Source of the DNA: CAYMSF01 sp964542255
GTDB lineage: Bacteria > Verrucomicrobiota > Lentisphaeria > Victivallales > Victivallaceae
Length of the DNA: 31,195 bases
NCBI GenBank assembly: GCA_964542255.1
Contig: CAZITV010000014.1
Coordinates: 1-31,195, forward strand
Direction: 5' to 3'
The notes under the pieces are model-generated. The model did not search any database. It worked only from the letters and a program-made list of their open reading frames with translations, and had not been told where the DNA came from. This document shows positions 7,646 through 14,933 of this stretch, one piece after another. The first letter of the stretch is position 1. Every line of letters begins with the position of its first letter. A program made the translations under genes and the position numbers.

Positions 7646-10009
7646 TTACTTACTGACCTGAAATAGACGAACCTCGCCAGGCAGCAGCAAATCGTCAAAT
7701 TCCGCATAATTCGCGGTAATCTCGCGATGCTCGAATAAGACTTTTACTTTAGCGGTAAACAGTTTTGACTGTGCAGTCATTTTTACCGGCGCGGTTGACT
7801 GATTGAGCGCCAGCAGATAGAGCCGCCCTTTGCTTCTGCCCGCGACCCATAACAATTTATCGGAGCCGGTGGTGATAGTTATTTCCGGTTCCGGTTGAAG
7901 ATGCGCGATAATTGGAAATGCTTCGCTTAACTCAGACGCCAAACCACGGTAAAGGCGCCACTGCGGTGAAAATTCATCCGGGGTGATTTGGATTCCAGGA
8001 TTTAGAACAATCCCGGCGGCGCCGCGCAGCATCGCGATAAAAGCCACTTGACGAATTAATTCAGGAGGCACGCCGTTAACGTTCAAACAAACAATAACCG
8101 GCTTGACCCCGGCTGTTTTTTTTATCTCCTGCAGTTCCAAATTGATTTTGCCGATATGACCCGGCGATGGATATGATACCGGTACTTCAAAAATATCCGC
8201 CGCAGCCAGAAATTGCGGCAAGTATTCTGCTGCCGCCAAATGCAAACCGACTGGAGTGTGGGGATCAATTTTTTTAAGATAATCATAAATCGTGCGGTAA
8301 TAGTTCTCCGGCATAATTTTTTGACCATTCTGCTCCGGAGAAAATAAGTCCGCGCCAGCATTAAAACCGATATTACGAAAAATCAGCCGCGCCGCACCTG
8401 AACCAGCAACATCAACAATATTTTTTGACAATACCGCCGGCTCCAGCGCAACACTGCCATTCAGCGAAAACGCGGTCGTGACGATGCCGTGCCGCTCCAG
8501 GCAGTTAGGCAGCAATGAATCCAACTGACGCTGCGACTGCTTGTACATCACATTAAACGTCGAAGTGCTAATTTCCGGCACCGGCGCCAACGGCGGAATC
8601 AGGTAAAACAGAAATACCGGTTCTCCCGCAATCGTCAAATACCCCTGCGGCTGCCACTGGATTTTGCCTTCCGGCAGTATTGGCGGATATTTCTCTGCCT
8701 TAACTATAAAAGGGCGGAACACTGTGAAAAACGGATTATCTTTAGCATTATATGCAGAAACCGCCGCGACGTACCTTCCTGGTTCCAGCGCTTCAATATT
8801 AAACTTTCCCTGTACCGACGAACTGCCGTCGGCCGTAATCACTGAATTATCAAAGGTTTTGACTGCCCCGTCCGTTTCCTGTCTGATTTCAGTCGCGAAT
8901 TTACCATTGTCTTTCTCAAAATTGGAATCAACATGAAACCGCAATATCCGTTCGCCGGGATAGACGAAAAAACTGTCTAATTCAGCTTCTGCCGGGGGGA
9001 GAAACCCGGTACGGGAATCAAACAAATTATTAAAGATCCCATCACGGCAGGAGACAAACATTCGTTCGCCACGTCTAGAATTAAGCATCTCTTCCTGCTG
9101 ATAAATTTTAACTGATACCGGCATTTTAGCCTCCTCGCCCGGATTCAGCGTGTATTCTCTGGCAACCATCGAAGAAACTCCGGCACAAACCAGCACCTTG
9201 CGGAACGTTAGTGCCTGATTACGAACCGTCAATTCAAAATCACAACGGTCCAACTGTTTTGATATCGGTGATATGGCAAAAGAGACGCCGCCGCGCAGCG
9301 ATAATTCCGCCGGCATCAGCTGCGTGGTGCTGTTGTAACTGCCGGTGCCGCTCCATCCGGTAATGACGCCGCCGGTACCGCCGCGGTTGCGGCGGAAGTT
9401 GACCATCCACTTGCCCGGATAGGCTTTGACGCAGTCTGGCGGCAGTGCGGCAAGTGGAATTTTCACTTCTGCATGCCAGGCGTTGGCGGTTTTGGTGGTT
9501 TTAATTTCCGGAATAACCTGCCAATCGGCAATCGAGCCGTCCTGCAGGCGCTGAGACGAATAATAATACCCCAGCGAGTTAACAATTAGGTGATGGTAAG
9601 ATTTTTTTTTGCCGAACGGGTCTAAAAATATTTCGAAGGATTCATCCTCGCGAATATTATTATCGTTGGCGGCGCGCAGTCCTGCAAACGCCGTAGTTCC
9701 GGCAGGCAGCGGACAAGACCAGGCAAAATATAAATTGCTGCGGTCATATACGGCATATACTCTGGGAGAAAACAAATCCCATTGTCCGTCCTGCGTCATA
9801 AACGCTGATGCCATCGCCGCCTTTTTCCAGGCAATTTCATCAATCGCGCCATCAAGATACGGCGGGACCATGACCTCAACAATGCGGAACGGCGCCCGTG
9901 TCAATTCATTTGGGTCGGCTTCGTCATTGGAATTGCATCCGGTGAAATAGAGCAGTGATCCTGCCGCAGCGAAACAGAGCAGTGCCTTAGACAGGAAAGG
10001 TTTTGCCAT
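7646..10009 (-). CDS. Large lipoprotein with CBM9/DOMON-like N-terminal domain
   Basis: A 787-residue protein. The N-terminal signal peptide ends in a lipobox (YFTGC, Cys25 followed by Asn), predicting attachment to the outer membrane. Residues about 40-230 look like the carbohydrate-binding family 9 / DOMON-like sandwich: YLDGAIDEIAWKKA, VYAVYDRSNLYFAW, EDESFEIFLDP and AWHAEVKIPLAAL occur in the usual order. A beta-rich middle follows. A region at about 560-700 (GLHLAAAEYLPQF, PVIVCLNVNGVPP) resembles part of an alpha/beta barrel but has no catalytic pair I can name. The tail is beta-rich (LLWVAGRSKGRLYLLALNQS). The likely role is binding or processing of glycans at the cell surface. GAGG precedes the ATG. 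It lies 62 bases downstream of the smaller lipoprotein gene, probably in one operon. Confidence 0.75.
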   Translation of the reverse strand: MAKPFLSKALLCFAAAGSLLYFTGCNSNDEADPNELTRAPFRIVEVMVPPYLDGAIDEIAWKKAAMASAFMTQDGQWDLFSPRVYAVYDRSNLYFAWSCPLPAGTTAFAGLRAANDNNIREDESFEIFLDPFGKKKSYHHLIVNSLGYYYSSQRLQDGSIADWQVIPEIKTTKTANAWHAEVKIPLAALPPDCVKAYPGKWMVNFRRNRGGTGGVITGWSGTGSYNSTTQLMPAELSLRGGVSFAISPISKQLDRCDFELTVRNQALTFRKVLVCAGVSSMVAREYTLNPGEEAKMPVSVKIYQQEEMLNSRRGERMFVSCRDGIFNNLFDSRTGFLPPAEAELDSFFVYPGERILRFHVDSNFEKDNGKFATEIRQETDGAVKTFDNSVITADGSSSVQGKFNIEALEPGRYVAAVSAYNAKDNPFFTVFRPFIVKAEKYPPILPEGKIQWQPQGYLTIAGEPVFLFYLIPPLAPVPEISTSTFNVMYKQSQRQLDSLLPNCLERHGIVTTAFSLNGSVALEPAVLSKNIVDVAGSGAARLIFRNIGFNAGADLFSPEQNGQKIMPENYYRTIYDYLKKIDPHTPVGLHLAAAEYLPQFLAAADIFEVPVSYPSPGHIGKINLELQEIKKTAGVKPVIVCLNVNGVPPELIRQVAFIAMLRGAAGIVLNPGIQITPDEFSPQWRLYRGLASELSEAFPIIAHLQPEPEITITTGSDKLLWVAGRSKGRLYLLALNQSTAPVKMTAQSKLFTAKVKVLFEHREITANYAEFDDLLLPGEVRLFQVSK

Positions 10010-10071
10010 GCTGTGACCTCCATTAAAAACGGCCGCAAATTCAAATATTCCTCATACTGCCGGCGGCGCTG

Positions 10072-10641
10072 TCAAAATATCCGGTTAATATCCGGGTTGT
10101 AAAATTCATAATTTTTCTGCGCATATTTGACAATGCCCTTGGCGGATACCGGGTCGAACGGTCCGGGAATAATTATCCATTCAACATCTTCATTGCTGAT
10201 GACTTCAGGGGTGAATTGGCTATGATATACACCATCGAGCAATATGGCGATTTCGCTATGCCGGCTGTGCGCGGTGAGTTGGATCCACTTCATTTTGCCG
10301 CGTTTATCCAGCTGCAGCGCTAAATCGTAAAAATCTTTTTCGCCCTTGCGTTCAACCAGTTTGACCTGTTTGATATCGCGGGTATGTGCCAGAAAATTAG
10401 TATTAATCCACACCTTTTTGCCGTCAAAGGTGGTAATCATTTTTTCAATTTCTTCAGCGCGCGGATACTCGACGATCAGATGAAAAGTCAACACATACTT
10501 TGGTTCAAACTTGCCATCTTTTTTTTCGCTTTCGCCGGATGCGCTTTTTCCGAGCACATCGTCCCAGGATAAATCCAGGCTTTCACAACCGCACAACGCC
10601 AACGCGGTGATAATCATTAGTCCACTTAAATATTTTACCAT
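10072..10641 (-). CDS. Lipoprotein resembling the SecD P1 head subdomain
   Basis: A 189-residue lipoprotein. A short signal peptide ends in LCGC with Cys19 as the lipidated residue. After a charged linker (about 25-45), the region at about 100-175 reads DLALQLDKRGKMKWIQLTAH, then EIAILLDGVYHSQFTPEVI, then a short strand and helix. This order matches the P1 head of SecD, where V-x-L-D, a helix and I-V-L-D-G-x-x-x-S-A-P-x-I are characteristic. Here the protein has no SecD membrane helices. It may bind periplasmic or exported polypeptide, but that is inference. GGAG lies 10 bases before the ATG. A possible -10 (TATAAT on the minus strand, 10664-10659) sits very close to the start. It is the first gene of a two-lipoprotein operon. 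Confidence 0.7.
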   Translation of the reverse strand: MVKYLSGLMIITALALCGCESLDLSWDDVLGKSASGESEKKDGKFEPKYVLTFHLIVEYPRAEEIEKMITTFDGKKVWINTNFLAHTRDIKQVKLVERKGEKDFYDLALQLDKRGKMKWIQLTAHSRHSEIAILLDGVYHSQFTPEVISNEDVEWIIIPGPFDPVSAKGIVKYAQKNYEFYNPDINRIF

Positions 10642-11092
10642 AACTACCCAGCTCCTATATTATAAATTGCCGCCTTTAAAAAACCCAAGCTGCAGAGGTA
10701 ATTGCAAAACTGCTTTAAATTGATGTTTTGCCATATTTTTTGACGATTTTAAGCGAGATCAACGTAGCAGCGTTGCGCAAAATGAGCTTAAGTCGCCAAA
10801 AACCCGAAAAAGACGCAAAAGTTTCAAAAAAGTTTTGAAATTAGCTCCACATTAAAATCATTCAGTTAAACAAAATTGCGCTTGCGGTTAACTTTATTTT
10901 AGAACCATATCTAACATACCCCGCAGCTGCAGTTTTTCAACCAAAAACCTTAGAATATCCGCCGATAAACATAAAATTGCATCCGCAAAAATTGATACCG
11001 CCGCAAAAAACGGCAAAATAAGAGAAAAACGCTATTTTTTTTAAAATAGTTTTAATTTTAAATCTTTACGATGTTTAAAAATCGCCATTTTA
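10642..11092. other. Divergent intergenic region with structured elements
   Basis: 451 bases between divergent genes. I see no credible gene; a 24-codon leftward ORF near 10733-10659 is probably chance. The region has two nested or adjacent inverted repeats at 10742-10840, listed separately. From about 10850 to 11090 it is AT-rich with no clear promoter for the rightward gene. Confidence 0.5.
10742..10840. repeat. Nested inverted repeats, possible structured RNA or operator
   Basis: GAC (10742-10744) and TTAAGC (10749-10754) pair with GCTTAA (10786-10791) and GTC (10792-10794). CAACG (10760-10764) pairs with CGTTG (10771-10775) inside. A second hairpin follows: TTTCAAAA (10822-10829) and TTTTGAAA (10833-10840). 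On the minus strand T-rich tracts follow each hairpin but are interrupted. It could be a leader structure for the leftward lipoprotein operon or a remnant of a repeat. Confidence 0.4.
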
Positions 11093-12598
11093 ATGCCATA
11101 TTATAACGTATCGCAATTATTTTTTGGATTGATATTACTTTTGGGATGTGGCGCTATGGCTGGTGATGGATTTCAGTTAGAGATGAATTTTGATAACAGC
11201 ATGAACCGTTTTCGGCACTGCATGGACAATGGTGTCTTTCTACTATTATTTGAAATGAACACTCCGGCACGCGATATCGCCTTGAGCGCTGCCGGTGACC
11301 GGCTGAAAGAATTTGAATATACCGTTTCCAGCATCAACGAATTCCCCGCCGGAATCGCCATTACCGATAAATTTGCCCACGAAAACAGCTGGAATGTGGC
11401 TGATTATGCGTCGTGTCTATCCAAAGACCGCCGCGACCGGCATGTAGTTTATATCAGCGGACGCAATGCCACTCTGGACGACCAAATTAAAAGTTTGAAA
11501 ATTTGCGCCGCAAACGGTTTGGTCAACATCGTGCCGGTATCCGGCAACGGTATCTTCGGAGAAAACGCCCGAGCAACCAGAAAACGCGAATTTACCGAAA
11601 GTATGCACCTGCTGCATTATATGAATGGTCTGGTTGACGCGCCGTTTTTTCCCGGCGGCGCCGTCAATCCGTTTAAATACACTGCCAATGATTCATTTTC
11701 ACAATATTTTAAAATGGTGAAAAAACTGAATTTTGGCGCGCAGTTTATGGTTACTAATTTTGGCTGGGATATGATGAAACTGCAGGAACTGCGCTGGTAT
11801 TTGTCTAACCGAAATCTGCATTATCCTTCTATTGCCCGGCTATTGGTGCTAAATCCAGAAAGAGTCGAACGCATTATTAAAGGCAATTACCCCGGCGTCC
11901 ATATCTCGCCAGATTTCAAAACAATTCTCGAAAATGAATTAAAATATTCGCACAATCAATTTGAATCGGCACAGTGGCGCCGGCTGCAGCTTCAGGCCGC
12001 CGGATGTAAATTACTCGGCTACAGCGGAATTCAAATCGCCGGACTGGACAGCAGCGACAAAATCAAGATCGCCGCCAAACGCATCGCCGAAGGTCTGGCT
12101 GAATTTCAAAATTTCACCGATTGGACAAACGAATATTTTGAGCTCCTGGCACGGGCGGAAATGGCGCCATATCCGCACCGGTTTTATATGTTTGGCCGCG
12201 GTTTTACCAAACCTTATGCCGAAGGAGCGCCGCAAATGGTCAAAATCAATGAACCAGACAGCTCCACTTCAGAGAGATTTAACTATAAACTACGCAAATT
12301 TATGTTTCCTCAGGCGGATAAACAAAACTCCCGCGAGCACTTCATTACCAAAAAGTTGCTTGCCGGCTGCCGCGAGTGCTCTTTTTGCCGCCTGCCGCTG
12401 ACACAATTTGTCTGCCCGGAACTCTGTCCCAAGGGATTAGCTAACGGTCCCTGCGGCGGCACCCTTGCCAATGGCTATTGTGAATTGGGCGAAATTGAGT
12501 GCATCCATTCACAAATTATGCGTCTGGCGGTTTGGCAGAACGAAGCCGATAAACTCGAAGAATCATATATACCTACCGCAATCCGTAAAATCAAGTAA
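11093..12598 (+). CDS. Methylenetetrahydrofolate reductase-like protein fused to a Cys-rich MTHFR C-terminal domain
   Basis: A 501-residue fusion. From about residue 37 to 340 it follows the MetF barrel: FEMNTPARD near the start keeps the Glu of the FExxPP motif, HVVYISGRNATLDDQIKSL matches the H-L-T-C-x-G-R region, and the NFGAQFMVTNFGWD and PGVHISPD segments occupy their usual places. The last 80 residues carry eight cysteines (426, 429, 432, 441, 445, 454, 463, 470), with CPKGLANGPCGG typical of the MetV/MTHFR C-terminal domain, which probably binds metal or iron-sulfur. The expected role is reduction of 5,10-methylene- to 5-methyl-tetrahydrofolate with a non-NADH donor. The start is uncertain: no start has a good ribosome binding site, and the first 36 residues are hydrophobic, odd for a cytosolic enzyme. 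ATG 11201 would begin at the barrel. Confidence 0.82.
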   Translation: MPYYNVSQLFFGLILLLGCGAMAGDGFQLEMNFDNSMNRFRHCMDNGVFLLLFEMNTPARDIALSAAGDRLKEFEYTVSSINEFPAGIAITDKFAHENSWNVADYASCLSKDRRDRHVVYISGRNATLDDQIKSLKICAANGLVNIVPVSGNGIFGENARATRKREFTESMHLLHYMNGLVDAPFFPGGAVNPFKYTANDSFSQYFKMVKKLNFGAQFMVTNFGWDMMKLQELRWYLSNRNLHYPSIARLLVLNPERVERIIKGNYPGVHISPDFKTILENELKYSHNQFESAQWRRLQLQAAGCKLLGYSGIQIAGLDSSDKIKIAAKRIAEGLAEFQNFTDWTNEYFELLARAEMAPYPHRFYMFGRGFTKPYAEGAPQMVKINEPDSSTSERFNYKLRKFMFPQADKQNSREHFITKKLLAGCRECSFCRLPLTQFVCPELCPKGLANGPCGGTLANGYCELGEIECIHSQIMRLAVWQNEADKLEESYIPTAIRKIK

Positions 12599-12629
12599 GC
12601 AGATTCGCCTGAAAAAATGCAAACGCTGA

Positions 12630-12657
12630 TTTACTTTTGAAGTTTATGCGGTATATT
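12630..12657 (+). promoter_or_regulatory. Candidate sigma-70 promoter for guaB
   Basis: TTTACT (12630-12635), a 16-base spacer and TATATT (12652-12657) give a fair -35/-10 pair. Transcription would start near 12664 and leave about 97 bases of leader before the ATG. The leader contains short hairpins (ACTG/CAGT near 12709-12720) but no riboswitch I recognise. Confidence 0.45.
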
Positions 12658-12760
12658 ATGGTTCGTGAAAATTATAATTACTGAGCTGGTTCCCGGCGAT
12701 TTTTGCAACTGCGGCAGTCAGCGCTGTTAGTGTCACAATACCGGTGTATGGAGGCGATAG

Positions 12761-14260
12761 ATGAATAAGTTCATTGATGACTTTATGGCGGCGTTTAAGT
12801 ATGAAGGCTTAACTTTTGACGATATTTCGCTAATCACTCAATATGCGGATTTCGCACCGGAACAGGCTGACATCACCTCATATTTTTCCCGAAATATCAA
12901 GCTCAATATTCCCTTTGTCAGCGCAGCCATGGATACCGTTACTGAGAGCGAAATGGCCATCGCCGTGGCCCGTCTCGGCGGCATCGGGGTAATTCACAAA
13001 AATTTAACCATCGAACAGCAGGCCCACGAGGTAAAAAAAGTTAAATTGTATTTAAACGGCATGATTAAATTGCCGGTGGTTTTCCGCCCCGACCAAACTG
13101 TAGCGGAAATGCTCAAAGAAAAGAAAGTCAAAAAATACTCATTTTCCGGTTTCCCCATCATTGATGATAATAATAAACTGGTCGGCATTATCACCGCACG
13201 CGATATCAAATTCCTCACCAGCTACAACCTGAAAATCGGCGATGTAATGACCAAACTAGTCATCACCGCCAAAGATGGTCTCTCCATCCGCAATGCCTAC
13301 AAAACTATGCTGGATAAAAAAGTCGGCAAACTGCCAACCGTTGACGCTGAAGGCAGACTCACCGGACTGTTCAGCTTTCAGGATGTCAAAACTCTCATTG
13401 ACAAAGAAGAACCAGATTATAACCGCGATTTGCAGCATCAACTCCGGGTAGCTGCCGCCATCGGACCTTATGACGAAGACCGCGCCGCCGCGTTAATCAG
13501 CGCCGGCGCCGACGCACTCGTAATTGATACAGCTCACGGACACAGCAAAAATGTGATTGAAACTATCAAATTATTAAAACACACTTACGGCTCTAAAATC
13601 GATTTAGTCGCCGGCAATGTCGCCACCGGCGAAGCCGCGATAGCTCTGGCTGAAGCCGGCGCCGACGGCATCAAAGTCGGTATCGGACCTGGTTCAATTT
13701 GCACCACCCGGGTCGTCGCAGGCGTGGGTATCCCCCAGGTATCTGCGGTTTATCAGGTCAAAAAAGCCGTAGGCTCATCTATTCCAGTCATCGCTGACGG
13801 CGGTATCAAACAGTCTGGCGACGTCGCCAAGGCTATCGCAGTCGGCGCCTCCTGTGTTATGATGGGATCCGCCCTGGCCGGCACCTCCGAAAGCACCGGG
13901 GAAATCACCCTGCATCACGGTCGGCGTTATGTCGTTTACCGCGGCATGGGCAGCCTGGAAGCAATGAAAACCGGAAAAGCCAGCCGTGAACGCTATGGAC
14001 AATCCGATGTTTCTGATGAGAAGAAACTGGTACCGCAGGGAATTGAAGGGCTGGTACCGTTCCGCGGCGCAGTTGGCGATGTCATTCATCAATTCGTTGG
14101 CGGACTCAGATATGCCTGCGGTTACTGCGGCGCGAAAACCATTGACGAATTACATAAAAAAGCCAAACTCGTCCGGGTCACCTCCGCTGGATTGAGAGAA
14201 GCGCATCCCCACGATGTCATTATGTCCAAGGATGCCCCAAACTATACCGCTGAACACTAA
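12761..14260 (+). CDS. guaB: IMP dehydrogenase
   Basis: A 499-residue cytosolic enzyme that oxidises IMP to XMP with NAD, the committed step of GMP synthesis. It has the full family layout: an N-terminal barrel segment (FVSAAMDTVTE, GGIGVIHKN), two CBS domains at about 90-210 (PIIDDNNKLVGIITARD and LPTVDAEGRLTGLFSFQD), then the catalytic barrel. The catalytic Cys is Cys314 in GPGSICTTR, and the flap carries RGMGSLEAM and then the Arg-Tyr pair in RERYGQ. Length is normal for bacteria. GGAGG precedes the ATG. It lies 162 bases after the MetF fusion, with a candidate promoter between them, so independent transcription is likely. It converges on the nuclease-like gene. Confidence 0.97.
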   Translation: MNKFIDDFMAAFKYEGLTFDDISLITQYADFAPEQADITSYFSRNIKLNIPFVSAAMDTVTESEMAIAVARLGGIGVIHKNLTIEQQAHEVKKVKLYLNGMIKLPVVFRPDQTVAEMLKEKKVKKYSFSGFPIIDDNNKLVGIITARDIKFLTSYNLKIGDVMTKLVITAKDGLSIRNAYKTMLDKKVGKLPTVDAEGRLTGLFSFQDVKTLIDKEEPDYNRDLQHQLRVAAAIGPYDEDRAAALISAGADALVIDTAHGHSKNVIETIKLLKHTYGSKIDLVAGNVATGEAAIALAEAGADGIKVGIGPGSICTTRVVAGVGIPQVSAVYQVKKAVGSSIPVIADGGIKQSGDVAKAIAVGASCVMMGSALAGTSESTGEITLHHGRRYVVYRGMGSLEAMKTGKASRERYGQSDVSDEKKLVPQGIEGLVPFRGAVGDVIHQFVGGLRYACGYCGAKTIDELHKKAKLVRVTSAGLREAHPHDVIMSKDAPNYTAEH

Positions 14261-14271
14261 ACTATAGAGCT

Positions 14272-14306
14272 CTGCCGGTGCCGTCTTGTTATGGCTTCTC
14301 CGGCAG
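14272..14306. repeat. Inverted repeat at the guaB convergent junction
   Basis: CTGCCGG (14272-14278) and CCGGCAG (14300-14306) form a 7-base inverted repeat with a 21-base loop. It overlaps the end of the leftward nuclease-like gene. No T-run follows on the plus strand, so if it ends guaB transcripts it would be a weak terminator. Confidence 0.3.
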
Positions 14307-14891
14307 CATATAAGTAACCTTTTTTTCGGTAATTGTGATATAATGTTTCTCCGCCATCCTGTCGATAAGTGCGGTAATTTCTTCTGCTTGTAGTTCTTTA
14401 TGGAATAATGCCGCGATAGTGCTCTGCAATGTTTTAACGGTGCCTGGTCTCGAAACCTTTTGACGTGTCAACTTCTCAACAATGTGTTTAATGCGCTCGT
14501 CCGGTGATTTACAGTTCAGAGCTTTTAAAAATTGTATGTCGTTTATGCATTCTATTCTGAAGACTGATATACCCCTTGTTTGTAAGTGTTCAATAAGCGG
14601 CCCAAAGCCTTTGTCTTTAGAGATGATGTGGAAGAAAGTGGTTGGTTCTAATGCCGCAATTTCCCCAATATAGTAGGCAATGTGCAAATCAAGGGCGTGT
14701 GGACCATTGCCGGCAATCTGTATATATTTGCCTTTGCATCCTATCCGCTGCAAAGCTAATACTATTTCTGTTGGTATTTTTTGCTGATTCGCACCAACAA
14801 ATATGGTTACCTTGATGTTCTCATGTTCGAGCGCTGCGATGTCCGCAGGCTGAACATTTTCAAAATCTACTAGTATATGGTTTGTACTCAT
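14289..14891 (-). CDS. PIN/NYN-like nuclease-domain protein
   Basis: A 200-residue protein from ATG 14891, chosen because GAGGAGGGG lies just upstream; an in-frame ATG at 14921 would add 10 residues through that site. The first 115 residues look like a PIN/NYN fold: HILVDFENVQ puts an acidic pair on the first strand, a G-N-G-x-x-A-L-D segment gives the next acidic site (about 70-75), and HIISKDKGFGPLIEHL supplies the D-x-G-F motif. Such proteins are usually metal-dependent RNases. The remaining 80 residues are helical with a winged-helix-like end (TALIDRMAEKHYITITEKKV) and could bind nucleic acid. It starts 42 bases after the NRPS stop on the same strand and may share its transcript. The target is unknown. 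Confidence 0.75.
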   Translation of the reverse strand: MSTNHILVDFENVQPADIAALEHENIKVTIFVGANQQKIPTEIVLALQRIGCKGKYIQIAGNGPHALDLHIAYYIGEIAALEPTTFFHIISKDKGFGPLIEHLQTRGISVFRIECINDIQFLKALNCKSPDERIKHIVEKLTRQKVSRPGTVKTLQSTIAALFHKELQAEEITALIDRMAEKHYITITEKKVTYMLPEKP

Positions 14892-14933
14892 TTCCCCCTC
14901 CTCAAAAAGTAGATAGAGCAATTATACATTGGG

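Noticed and set aside
12658..12760. Possible purine riboswitch before guaB
   Set aside because: Only short hairpins are present; the conserved three-way junction pattern cannot be recognised.
11093..14260. Functional link between the MetF fusion, guaB and the formyltransferase-bearing NRPS through one-carbon metabolism
   Set aside because: The NRPS lies on the opposite strand, convergent with guaB. Shared folate chemistry is not evidence of a shared pathway.
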